DNA of 64,000 nt, from contig NC_053196.1 in the NCBI RefSeq assembly GCF_905163445.1, positions 12,735,501-12,799,500 of the forward strand, in the 5' to 3' direction. Shown one piece after another: positions 1 to 13,800 of the stretch. Position 1 is the stretch's first letter, and each line of letters opens with the position of its first letter. Source of the stretch: Pararge aegeria (lineage: Eukaryota; Arthropoda; Insecta; Lepidoptera; Nymphalidae). The notes below the pieces were generated by a model. That model made no database searches. It was not told the DNA's origin and saw only the letters and a list, made by a program, of their open reading frames with translations. Position numbers and translations under genes: made by a program.

Positions 1-11
1 ATTGTTAAATA

Positions 12-3000
12 ATGATCTTGCTAGAGATCAATAATAGAATTATAGAGGAAACACTAACAGTTAAATATAAAAATGCACTGGCGCGGTGAGTATGTTACGC
101 TTAGAAAGTTTACCAGTTTTTATAACGACTGCAATCTCTATTAGCTGTGCGGTTCCTATTCGTGATGTTTACAGTAATTAGTGCTTATTTATAAAATTAT
201 TATAGAGAGTTTTGTTCATAACCCCATACCTGAAGGAAACTTGACAAATGTCAATGTAGATTTCGCTCAGGGTGGGCCCACGTTGGCCGCGGAATATTAA
301 GAATTCGAATCATATTGGCATTATGTCAATGTATTCATGGTTTAGTTTCCCCAAACCATGGGTGTAACGTGACGTGATACGGTCTATATCAGCATAGATG
401 ACTCATGTCGCTTGTTTGTCGGCACTCTTGCTTGCGGATACGTTCCATAAATTGTTTTCGGATTCCGTAGGTGGTAAACAATATTGCATTTTCATTATTA
501 TAACACATACAAACATAGAGGGCATGTCAATGACCACTCCGGCGCAGAGGCTTGTGATTTTTAGGAGGTCTTAGGTTCGATATCTGGCAGGGGCCAATTC
601 TGTTAATTATGCTTTCTAAACTGGCTGAGGTTTATTTCTGTGGGAGGCTGAGACTACTATCTACCGCCCCAGAACCTGACTGAACAAGTGTTTAAAAGAA
701 AGATAGATTATATCTTTTAGGATTTAATTTAGATGGTGTTATATTATACAAACTCATAGGGGAAAAAGGTTTAACAAACTCCACAAGCTCTTATGCTTTG
801 TAACTGTTAAGAGTTACTGAATAGCATGGCAGTAACTGTGGCTCTTTTTAGAGGTCACTTAATATTATGTGAGATAGCTACTGCTACAGGTCATTGAATG
901 AAACAAATAAAAATTTAGCAGCGCCCAGGAAATGTTTTGTTTTGACCCAAATTGGTTAACAAGTTAATCTGACCCAGCCCCCCTATAACCAATTTGATAA
1001 TCAAAATTCTTCTGATTGACTGTGCTCAATACATAGGGCTCATTGCAATATGGCAAAGTGGCACTTAGTTAAATTAAGCATGCAATGAAATAATTGCAAT
1101 ACCTTATTTGCTTATTTTTGTCTATTTGTCAAATTCACTTAATTGTCAAATAGTCAACAATATACAAAACACTAAACCTAGTACTAAAATGTGGTATAAA
1201 ATTAGGATAATTTTTCAGTGTTTTGTCACAATTCAACTAAGAGCACCTCCATATCAGTCCATATCAGATAGTCAGGGTGTGAGTAGATACTCAATACCTG
1301 TGAAAAATGTCAAATTCACATTTATTACATTTTGCTACATGTATTAATAACAACCTTGGTTATTGAATACAATACTGACTGCATAGTCTAATGTTAGTAC
1401 ATTTTGTGGAAGATAACTTAAAATAAGGATGAATTTGACTCCTTGAGCAAAAAATTTTCCTTTTTTTCAGTTTAAAGCCTGAATCCATAGATGTGACACT
1501 AGCAGACTTTGATGGAGTGCTTTTTCATATATCCAATGTAAATGGGGATAAAACCAAAGTTAGGGTAAGTCAAAGGCCTCTTTATAATGTTTTATGACTC
1601 ATACTGATAATTATACAGTCATCTACGTAAAACAATATTGTTTCAGTTTATTTATAGTTATACTTATAGTCTTATTACTCAATACAATTAATTAACATAT
1701 TAATGGCTGTAACTGATTTCAATTAACATGCCATGGATTAAGATATCAGACTTAATTGATATGTTTTTTTAACATAAACAAAGAATCTCTGCAGTCAGCA
1801 TGAAAACTTTTGACCTCCGAAGATAATTTAATTACAAATTTTGGTGCTTGACTCCTTTCTTCTTTCTTGCAATTCAAAGATGTTCATTTCTCTCACAATA
1901 ATCTTTGCACTTTTAAGGTTAGTATATCACTGAAGTTTTATAAGCAGTTAGAAGAACATGGGGCAGATGAACTGCTTAAAAGGGTATACGGACCCCTGCT
2001 CACTGAACCGGAGTCTGGTAAGAACCATTTATTTTTGTTTAATATACTTTCTTTTTAAATATATCCAAAAGGGTGACTAGTTGCGACAACAGTGCAGTAT
2101 TCCTTAAACATAAGTGTAACTTTTTTCTTTTTTATATAAAGTGTGTTTTCGAAATTCAATAATGTGGCGCTCCCTGCTATCAATAACTTTAAAACTTATC
2201 AAAGAATCAGTGAGGTGATAACTGTAACACAAAAGCTCAGAAGTTTCCAGCAATATGTTGAAATTACAAAGTTTAATACAATCCCATGTCATTTATCGCC
2301 ATAAAACATATTTCAGAACCTGTTCAGAAGTGATACATATTTATTTATTATTTATGTTCCATAAATTGTGATTGTGAACATAAGATACAAGTGTACAAAG
2401 GAAACATACATAATATTTTAAACCAGATCCATAAAGGTCCAACTATTTTAGTGCTCCGTTACGCTGAAGACCTACAGACAAAACAATCTTAACTTATTAT
2501 ACTCCTTTGGGCTTAATATACTATTACACCTTACCTTAGATATACTAGGATATAAGGAGAGGTGTGCGGTGTGGCAAAGCAAGCATATATATAATCCTTT
2601 AGTGTAGACCACACCATGATGCCCTTAATTTTATGATGCTAAGTAGCTCTAAAGATTTATATGAATTTTATAAGAACCATTAATTTAAATGTGTGTGGTG
2701 GGCTAGTGTAATCAAAAAGGAACAAATGTAGGTTCTTTTTTAAATATTTGTACTGGTAAATGTTTTATTCTAAAATAATTATGAAATGAAATTTAACGTA
2801 TGATCATATTATCCATTTAAATAGTGTTGCCCAAATGCAAGAACAAGACGAGACTTAGCCAGTCTTGGTCTTGGTCTTGCGCCAATACACCTGGTCTTGG
2901 TCTTGGTCTTGGTCTTGCGCTCCCAGTCTTGGTCTTGGTCTTGGTCTTGCAGCAAGAGTCTTGCAAGTCTTGCAGCAAGAGTCTTGCAAGTCTTGCAATT

Positions 3001-6000
3001 ACCTATTAGTCTATTACTATTTATTAAAGTTTACTTTAAATCTTAGAAAAACGTATTAGAATTGGAACATTGTGAGCTTGAATTAACATAGCCTTAGTAA
3101 AGATCAAGCAGATTAATAAATAACTGAAGATTTGATAAGAAATTCGAAAAATCAACTGACCTATATGTCGTTTTCCATGGAAGTAACTGTTTCTTAATAA
3201 ACATTTATGATTTATAAGCTTACATTTGCTAAAACAACTTGTAAAAACTTAAGAAATATAATGACTAAATGTACAATAATAGTACCTAAGTAATTAGTTT
3301 AAAACCATATAAGTAATCAATATTATAATTACTTACTAGAATGAATTATTATGACATCTACTACCTATCCTCACCATTTTATCCTAATCATAATACTACT
3401 TGCGTGATCAGTATAATGTATTCATTTTCATTCTAAGCACTCTGAAACTTATTTATTCTTTGGAACACCTGTAGGTACTCTTAAAATTCGAAATTATTTT
3501 GCATGAATAGTGTCAAATGTTATGATTTCGGCGCGGCGGCAACGATCGTTTTAGATTTCAAAAGAAGCCGCCGGCGCGTGTATCATAACCATGTACTTCC
3601 GAAAAGCGGCAAATTTCTTTGAGAAGTAAGTACAAAACCTTTGATGCCGCATTATCAAAGTGCCGATGGTTAAAACATAACTATGCATGCACTCAGTTTG
3701 ATTTTAATAGATATTTTTTTATTCGCTATGTTTATGGTATTAGTCGTAATGCGCATAGGTCCAGTTTTTCATATTCTTTGATATAGTTTTTTGCGTCTCA
3801 TAGAATTCCTAAGCGTACCTACCTACCTATACACCGAACTGTTACACCTAACTACTCCGTGAAATAGCGCTAAGTCCTAGCTGCAAGACGCAAGAGTCTT
3901 GCAGGCTATGTCTTGTTCTTGCTCAAGTCTTGCACGGTCAGTCTTGGTCTTGGTCTTGCTAAAAATACGCGGTCTTGTTCTTGGTCTTGGTCTTGCAAAA
4001 ACGCAAGAACAAGACCAAGACTGCAAGACCAAGACTGAATTTGGGCAACACTACATTTAAATATTTAAGGAATACTATAAAAATTGTCGGATATGCTAAG
4101 TCGGCGGTGGTAATAGCCGATACCGCTGATTTAGTGTATCCGAAACTTCCATAAATTCGTTATTATGAGTCCTAACAGTACTAATAATTATATCAGGCAT
4201 ATTGCTCAGCTGCTTATTAGAGTGAAAAGTGATATGGTTCATGAAACACACTGGCTATTGTCTGTGCAATATTTAGTTCATTTGCTACTACTGAGTCAGT
4301 ATTAGAAGTAATGTGCATTATGTTCTGACTGTAAGCAAAACGTAATATAAAAAAGAATTAACAAAAAGTTAACTTTACAAATAAAAATCAAGCTACAATA
4401 TTGTTTATCTGTCATAACTGAATAATGTTGTGATAAGATTAGAACTTGGACTGTGGAAAGAGTGTGCCCCTGATAAGATTTCCTATCGATTTTTTTGTTT
4501 CAGAACATAAAATGTATAACATTTTGTCTGTTGTTAATCATATAAGTTGAACTTTATATACATTTACATTACTGTGAAAATCCCACAACATACTAAGTTT
4601 TCTCTGAATACAAATAAATAAATAATAAATAAATATATTACCACAACGCACACATAGCCATCTAGCCCCAAAGTAAGCGTAGCTTGTGTTATGGGTACTA
4701 AGATGACTGATGAATATTTTTATAAATAATATTCATAAATACTTAGAATATACATATAAACACCCAGACACTGAAAAACATTCATGCTCATCACACAAAC
4801 ATTTTCCAGTTGTGGGAATCGAACCCACGGCCTTGGACTCAGAAAGCAGGGTCGCTGCAAACTGCGCCAATCGGCCGTCAAAAATAATGCATACCAACAT
4901 ATCCAGCTGGTTGTACTATGTGATTTAGTGAAATAAAATAAAAAAATAAAAAAAAAATCCTTGATAGGATTTCACTTTTTACTAAAACTAGAAGTAAAAA
5001 GTAATTAGCAAAATTATAATTCCTACTACTGTTACTGTACTGTTATTGGTAAAAATAATTTGTTCCATTTCAACCTCTCTCACTGCCAGTGTTCACTGGC
5101 CGAGATCTCTTATGTTAAACAGACTAACTATTCATTATATTACTTCTCAAGCAAAATAGTGTATGTCAAGTAGCATAAACTCCATTCTGAGAGGAGACCC
5201 GTGCCCTGTAGTGACAATTATGATGAAGCCATATTGTAGTAACCTCTTTGGTTAAGTGTTAAGGATGTTTGAGAGACTATTCCTTCGGTTTCATTCTTGG
5301 GTTAAGGGCAAGAAATGGAGAGTATTGTTTTTGGTGTAAAATTTTCTGTTATGTAAGACCAGTCTGGAGTAAGGATATTTACGTTTTTCAACCCATGGTT
5401 CCGATAGAGCGTCATTTCAGTTAAAATCACGAACTCGTGATAATATTATGCTAAGGCGCGTCATATTGCATTGGTGAAGTACGGCAAGCTAGGAATCCAT
5501 TCTAGAAATTCATTTCGCCTAGAAAAAGGAAAGAGTAAATTTAGGACTCACGCTCAGCAGTTTTATAGATGATATAAATTAGTTGAAACATTTGAAACAT
5601 GTGCCCAATTATGTTGCTGGGTCTTCCAGAATGAGGTTAAAAAAACCTATACTATAATAAAATCTATGAAGTTCTTCAGTAAATTTCTGACTTATTGGTT
5701 AACCTGTAAGCTGTACACTAAGTAAAATTATCTCCTTTACTATAAAGAAATTATAATATTATTAAATAAATTACAAACTTAGCAATTCAACATACAAAAT
5801 TGCATAAAAAAGAGAAGAAGAAGAAGTGCACGGAGCGGCCACGTAATTTTTTAGGACGCGTTTTTCTTGGCAACATTCTTAAAACGATTTTTGTCATGTT
5901 ACGAGCTCCTTCTAAGAGCAAAATTGGTATTCATAACCAATTTTGTTGTAATCTACATTCTCGTCTTGTGAAGCGGTGATAGCGCAATGGGTAGGAGCTT

Positions 6001-7779
6001 TCAGGGGGCCGAGTTTGAACGCGTCAGCACGCATCTGTAACTTTTCTGAGTTATGTACTTTTTAAGTAATTAAAATATCACTTGCTTCAAAGGTGAAGGA
6101 AAACGTTGTGAGGAAGTCGTGGAATTCACCAATCCTCACATGCCGTGGTGGGCTATGACTACTGTAACTCCTTCTATTTGTGGGAGGAGACCCGTGCTGT
6201 GTAGTGGGTCGGTAATGGGTTGATGTGATGATGATGATGATGACTACATTCTTGTTGCAGGTTACAATGTATCAGTACTGCTGGATATGGAGACCATCCC
6301 AGACGACTGGGAGGCGACTGTCAAGAAGGTGGGACTCCTTAAGAGGAATTGCTTCGCGTCGGTGTTCGAGCGATACTTCCGACTGCAGGAGGACGGCGAT
6401 GTGGGCCACAAGCGAGCGGTCATTAACTACCGGCAAGATGAGACTTTGTGAGTGCAATTAATATTGTATCAATGGAAGTAAAACTGTCTTTATTTTCGTC
6501 ATATAACATTGTTCCATTTAATCCGCCCGTACCCAGATGACGAGTATATTACATTAATAGTTTGGTATTTAAGAAACACCCTATATCGAGTGTAAGCGGC
6601 GGTGTGCGGCGGTCGTATGAAATAAGTCAATTGAGGTAGTTTCATATGTTAAAGGGAATATCGATGTTCGATGGGAAAAAAAATTAAGTCCCCAATTCAA
6701 AGTTACTTCAGGCGCTGATTAAAACATTTGATGCAGTTTCAAATCAGCTGATCCAATTAAGGACCAGTAGCCTTAATATAGCCCTGAAAATCTTCTTCCT
6801 TCTTCTTTAGGCTTTCTTGGCTTCCTTTGTAAATCTTATATTAGCGGACTATAGTGTGAAAAGGATAGCACTAGTTTTGGTATTGACAATTAAGTTTAAA
6901 GATTTGAAAAAAGAATCGGCATTACTGTACAAATACAGTAGGAATAATCTTAGTTAGACAGCACAGCACTGAAGTGAACTACGAGTGGCTGAATCGGATT
7001 CAGTTTTTATCTTAGTCTAGGAATGGTGTGCATATAGGGTATGCAGATGATATAAAATGAAGACATCCCCAGTACAAGTTATAAATACTTAAGGGTAGGC
7101 TTTTTATAACTCTCACAATGCCTATCCTTAAGTTTTTTTACTCTGGAGATTTTCTTAATTTTATATCACCTGTGCATACCCTCTATGCACGCCACTGTAG
7201 TCTAGTGACATTTGTAAAGAGTTCAATTGCAAACTTCAGCCAATATGATTTTGCAAACTGTCCATGATGCAGAAACTTTGAGGTATTTTAAAAAAAAGTC
7301 TAGCGCTTTACTGCAATCACACTAAATGGCTTAGCGGCACGTCTTTGATGGTAGGGTGCCAACTAGCCAGCACAGAAATCTCCCACCAGACCATACCAGA
7401 GAAAATTCGAGTATTATGAATCCCAAAATTTATTTTGCCGGGGATCGAACCAGAGACCTCCCGCTTGACTGCTCAGCGCTCACCGCTGCGCCAGGAAGGT
7501 CGTAATAACTTTGGTGCTGTTGCCATGATGAGGGAATTGTTGTTTCAGATACGTAGAAGCGCAGGAGGACCGAGTGACAGTGGTGTTCTCAACAGTGTTC
7601 CGTCACGAGGACGACGTTGTGATCGGCAAGGTGTTCATGCAAGAGCTTAAGGAGGGCCGGAGAGCATCCCACACCGCACCTCAGGTAATAAACAACACTG
7701 TCAGCTTTGTAGCACCCGGGTTACCTCCCCGAAATAAAAAAAAAAACATTCGTCTTTGGGGACTGCCAATAAAAGTTAA

Positions 7780-7810
<31 letters not shown>

Positions 7811-10800
7811 GGAAATGTTTGTGTGTATATATATATATATACTAGCTGACCCCAGCGCCATCTGTCGGGCTGATTTGTGAATCTAAACCATCCAGGGTGC
7901 CACCCTAACGCATGTCGAAAAATTCATTCAAATCGGTCCAGCCGTCTAGGGGGAGTTCAGTGACATACACACGCACACAAGAAATCTTAATATATATAAA
8001 TCTCCTGTCACGATGTTTGTCCGCGATGGACTCCTAAACTACTTAACCGATTTTAAATTAAATTGGCACACCGTGAGCAGTCTGCTCCAACTTAAGAGAT
8101 AGGATAGCTTAGATATTTAATTATAGTCGCAATTTTATTTTATTGCAAATTATTTGTCTATAATTAATTGATAGTCACATGTACTCATTTAAGGCTTCGC
8201 AATACTGAATACGATAAAAACAAAATCAAACGCAGACGAAGTCGCGGGCAACAGCTAGTATATATATAAAGATATGTAAGTATACTGTGTATTTCTTAAA
8301 TATAGTTCGATGGGTACATTGGTATGTACCGACAATCAAACAAGACAAAATCCAAAAATATTAACGTATATTTTTGGATTTGTCGATATTTTGACCAAGT
8401 TGGAACACAATCCATTGCAAATCCAAAAATATTATCGTGGTATGTACCCGTTGAACTATATTTTAAAAATGTTGACTAACCACGAAAATGTTAGTTTAAA
8501 ATACTGTGTATTTATTTATTTACATATACAATGTGTAATGCAACACAGGCTTTAGAGGAACATTGTTTTGACGACCGATTGGCGTAGGGGGCAGCGACCC
8601 TGCTTTCTGAGTCCAAGGCTGTGGGTTCGGTTCCACTACTAGGAAATGTTTGTGTGATTAGCATGAATGTTTTTCAGTGTCTGGGTGTTTATATGTATAT
8701 TCTGAGTATTTATGTATATTATTAATAAAAATATTCATCAGTCATCTTAGTACCCATAAAACAAGCTATGTGTGTGTCGTCGTTTTATACTTATTATTTA
8801 ATCTACTGTCTCAGAGACTTATCCGTGAAACCGAAAACCTAATAGTTTCTGAGTAAACCACTGCCATAGTTTTTACTGAAAGAAATCAGATACAGCCCTA
8901 CATCACATGCGAAATTGAAATCTGACCCCTGTCACTTAATTAGGTACTTGAGCACATCTCCATGTGAGCAAATAAGAAAAGAGGATATCTGTAGAAGAAC
9001 TAGAGTTACCGACATAAAGTGAGTCGCGTTACTGAAGTGGAAATGCGACCTCGCGGAGCTGGAATGGCGACCTCGCATCGGTAATCACATCGTTGGTCGA
9101 CCCCCAACGAGCTGGACAGACGACATCAAGCGAGTCGCTGTGAGCCGCTGAAAGCAAACGACCCTGTACCGTGGATTTTGGAATTCTCTACAAAATACCT
9201 ATGTCCAGCTGTGGACGCCAATCGATTGAAATTTGAAGTGATGATGTTGATGATGATTTACATAATTGGAAACTCGGTTTCCGTAAACATTTGTATTAAA
9301 AAAAAACCTTAGAACGCCGTGGACGGGACGTACAATGGGTTTGTTTTAAAACCTATTGAGATCATTGCATATTATATATTTCAGCATAGACTTACGTTGT
9401 CCACAGGTTTTGTTCTCACACAAAGAGCCGCCCTTAGAACTGTTGGACACTGACGCCAAAGTAGGTGAAAATATCAGTTACGTCACATTCGGTGAGTGTA
9501 TTATTTTGTTTATATATTGTGTATTATATGTATGCGCAAAGTTATATTAAGTTATTTAAGATTTTTATTTCGAATGAGTGGACTGTATTTTTTGCGATAA
9601 ATTGGTGTACAAAAGAAAGATACAAGGAATCAGAGCACAAGGAAGACAGCACTTACTTGACCTTATTTTTCATGGGTAGGAGCACGCCGTCCGTTGATCC
9701 AAATATTCCTCACGAAGTCCTCTCTTCTCGAACACCACCACTTATGTTATATTTCGGCACACACATAAATATGGGAATTATGCTTAAAAGGATCTCATTG
9801 AAACTTTTAAGGTATATTATGATATTTTATGGCTTATTTTCAGGCAGCCAGTAAACTCGTATTGCCCGTTATTTTTCGCAATCGGAAAGCAAATCGTCCG
9901 CAAACGTCTTAATCGTTTGCTTCCGTTAATTTAAGTGACAGCTCTGCGTTCTAGTGTTTTTGAGGCGTATGAGGGCGCCAGTCTCTTCACGGAGAATCGT
10001 TCAGTGCTGTTTTAGGTTGGATATGGGAGAATAGGAACACCAATGAAATTTTAAATTATTATTTAAGACTTAATTATAACTTGGCGCAACCATCCACCCG
10101 CCCTTAAAGGGTCACCTTTAAGAAAAGCTCTCATAAGGTATGAGGTAGAATTGCCTCTTTTAAGAACGCGTATTGCGCATGGGCGTATTTCATATAAGTA
10201 TGTGTATATTTACGAAAGTATATTAAAAAATATTAATTATTTGTAGAATTATTATAAAAGAGAATAAAGTCTTAACGTATGAGCTACTTAGTACTAAATT
10301 ATGAAACTATAATTGTTACGCTTATTGCGTCGGAAGAGGGCATAAGCGAACGACCGGACGGACGTAAGTTCTCCCGGAAATTTTAACGGTCGCTACGCGT
10401 ATGACGCCGTCTTTCGAGGGATGCACTTTCTCTACTACTGCTAGAGGCCAAGCCAGAGGCGGTACGTTGTCATTTATAACTACGACGACAGTTCCCGGCG
10501 TAATAGGTACGGAAGGCGTATTCCATTTCAAACGAACTTGCAATCCGTGCAAATATTCCATCCTCCAACGATTCCAAAACGATTGGACCATTTTATCTAT
10601 TAACGAGTACCTGTCAACCAAGTTAATTTTGTCTGGATTGACATCAGGCGCAGGCAAGGAGAATAGAGGCGCAGTATGTAGGAAGTGACTTGGAGTAAGA
10701 GCCGAAGGTTCGGCAGGGTCAGAGCTTAGTATTGTTAGCGGACGCGAATTGAGAAGACATTCGACCTGAATGAGCACAGTGCAAAGTTCCTCATAAGAAA

Positions 10801-13800
10801 GGAGCTGTTGCCCTATGACCTTGAACAGGATCGTCTTAGTCACCTTGATCATACTTTCCCATGAACCTCCAAAGTGTGGGGAATTGGGACAGATGAATTT
10901 CCAAGTTATGCGATTTTCAGCGCATTCCTGCTCTAGCTTCGGGTAATATTCTTCTCTTAGAAATTTATAGAGGTCCCGAAGGTAAGAAGCAGCACCCTGG
11001 AAGTTTTTAGCATTGTCGCTATGCAGCACCTGAACAGGACCACGACGTGATAGGAATCTTTTAAACCCGGCGAGGAAACTGGGGGTGCTGAGTGAGGTAG
11101 CAACCTCAATGTGCGTAGATCTCGTAGTGAGACACGTGAACAGCACAATATAAGCTTTCTCGCTGTGTACGCCACGGCGGCGTACAGGAACGTATGGTAT
11201 AGGACCTGCATAATCGCAGCCGGTGAAACTAAAGGCTTTCAACGCTGGACGTGTACGTATATCAGGAAGATCCGCCATCAGCGGAATGGTTGGACGCGGT
11301 TTAAATCTAAAGCAAGTATTGCACATATGTACTCTTTGCCTGACAATACGGCGTGCCGACAGAATCCAGTACCTCTGACGAAGCAGGGCCATTAGGAGTT
11401 CGGGTCCAGCATGTAAATGTTTAATGTGGTAATAATCAATGATTATATTTACCACGTGGCCATTGCGAGGCAATATAACCGGATGTATTTTTTCAAAGCT
11501 AAGTCCAGAGTTGGCGAGACGACCGCCAACGCGGATAAGTCCATCATCAATAAATGGTCTTAGGCGATTAAATGCCGGTGAACATGTTTTATTATTTTTA
11601 ATAAGAGAATATTCTTCAGCAAAATGCTGATTTTGCAGAGCGCGAAGCATTCTATTCTCTGCGAAATTTAAGTCGTCAGCGGTAACTGCACTAGTGCCGC
11701 GACGAGGCAGTAATTTAGCAAATCTACAAATGTATACAATTATACGTAGAAGTTTGCTCCACGAAGAAAAACGGAGAGCAAGCTCGTGTAAGTCGTTCGG
11801 GAGTATAGGTTTACGCACAGTGTGTATAAGAACCTTCTTCTCGGGTACGTCTTCAATAGACTCTCCCTCTAGAGTTTTGAGTGGCCACTGAGACGGATGC
11901 ATTGATGCCCATGGTGGACCATGCAGCCACAGAGGGTGTGAGAGAAGCTTCTCAGGAGTTACACCTCTCGATAGAATATCAGCAGAGTTCTCAGTGCCAG
12001 GGCAATGATAAAAGTTGTCTGGTGAGATATTCTCAGTTATCTGTACAACGCGATTCGCGACAAAAGTCTGCCATCTATGCGGTGAACTTTTTATCCAATA
12101 TAGGGCGACTTTGGAATCGAGAAATGCATATGTAGCCTTGATTGGGATACGCTCAGAGTAAGTGTCATGTACTGTACGAAGCAATTTCGACAGTAGGACG
12201 CCACCTAATAGTTCGAGACGAGCAATTGAATGAGGTTTCGTCGGCGAAACTTTACTTTTCGCACAAGCAAGACGCACAGTGTTACCAGTAGGGGAGCTAA
12301 CGTGTAAATAAACGACAGCACCATAGGCTGCGAGACTAGCATCTGATAGTCCCAGGAGAGTGACCTCACAGTCTGTTGTCACGCCCACATGACGCGGTAT
12401 GTGTAGCTTATTTAGAGCTGGCAACTCATCGCAAAACTGTCTCCACATCTTAATGATGTGTGGTGGAGCTACAGTGTCCCAATCAAGATTTAATTGCCAA
12501 AGCATTTTAATTAATATTTTGGCATACACGACTGTGGGAGCAACGAAGCCCATTATGTCCCACAGACGGGCAACAGTCGACAAGATGGAGCGCTTAGTGC
12601 ATGTCACATCGTCGGGCACAGAAATTTTAAAATAGAAAGCGTCATTTCCAGTATACCAATGCAGACCAAGTATTTTATGGTGCATGGTTTTGTCAAACTC
12701 CACTTCAGTCGGAAGTTTGTGGGACGCAGGAAGGTTATCTAAGACCTCGCGAGAATTGCTGTTCCACTTAACTAATTCCCACTGTGCACCCTTAAAAAGA
12801 TCGATCATCTGCAGCGACACAGTGACTGCCTCTAGTTCGCTTGGAAGCGAGAAAGCTACGTCATCCATATAAAGCGCGGGTAGCACAATGCTATTCGCTC
12901 GTGGATATTTTGCGCCGTCGTCATTCACCAGCTGTCTTACCGTGCGCAGTGCATGGAAGGGACTGGAAGTGAGACCGAAACAGACTCGATTGAACTGGTA
13001 TAGCACAAGAGGGTCTTGTGGATTAAAGCGGTATAAGAAGCATTGATAGCGACGATCAGCTTCGCGCATAACGATTTGTAGAAACTGTTCTCGGCAGTCG
13101 GCTGTCATTGCCACTGCATGCAGACGAAAATTCAAAATTATTTTAAAAAGATCTCCCTGTAAATTTTGACCGGAATGTAGCAGATGGTTCAGTGCCTTTC
13201 CAGAACTAGAACGACAAGAAGCATCGACGACTAATCTCAGTCTCGTCGAGAGTTTGTCTTCACGTAAAATCCCCGTGTGTGGCATCACGTAAATCGGAAC
13301 GGGATCTTTAGAATCATATGAAGGCGCGGGAGAAATATAATCTTTCGCGAGATAACCTTTTATGACGTCATCATATGCCGACCTCAATTTATTCGAAGCT
13401 TCAAGCTTTCTTTCGAGGCAGATGAAACGTTTCTTAGCTATGTCCAAAGAATTCCCTAGGGAATATAGATCCTCTTTAAATGGCAGGCCGACAACGTATC
13501 TGCCCGTATCGGGATCTCGGACAGTAGTCGAAGTGTAGAAGTCTTCGCATTCATTATCATCAGGATTCTGAATGGAAGCGGAAGGAAGTTCTTCAAGTTC
13601 CCAGAAACGCTTGACTAAAGAGTCAATAGCAGGAGGCTCTTGAACGAAACAACATGTCAAGGCCGTATGAGTATTTATAGTAGGTATCGTAGGCGCATTG
13701 CCCATGAACACCAGACCTAACACCGTGCGCAATGCAACGGGCACCGACGGGTCGCGACGTGACGTATGGACGTCGTCGGGGAGAAGCAAATGTGGAAATA

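Noticed and set aside
2824..3059. Leu/Ser/Trp-rich ORFs
   Set aside because: They are translations of the GGTCTT hexamer array in the hAT element.
9465..9854. 129-codon plus-strand ORF and its twin at 16250-16576
   Set aside because: They are the same stretch of the BEL/Pao LTR read on the non-coding strand, and the frames are identical because the LTRs are.
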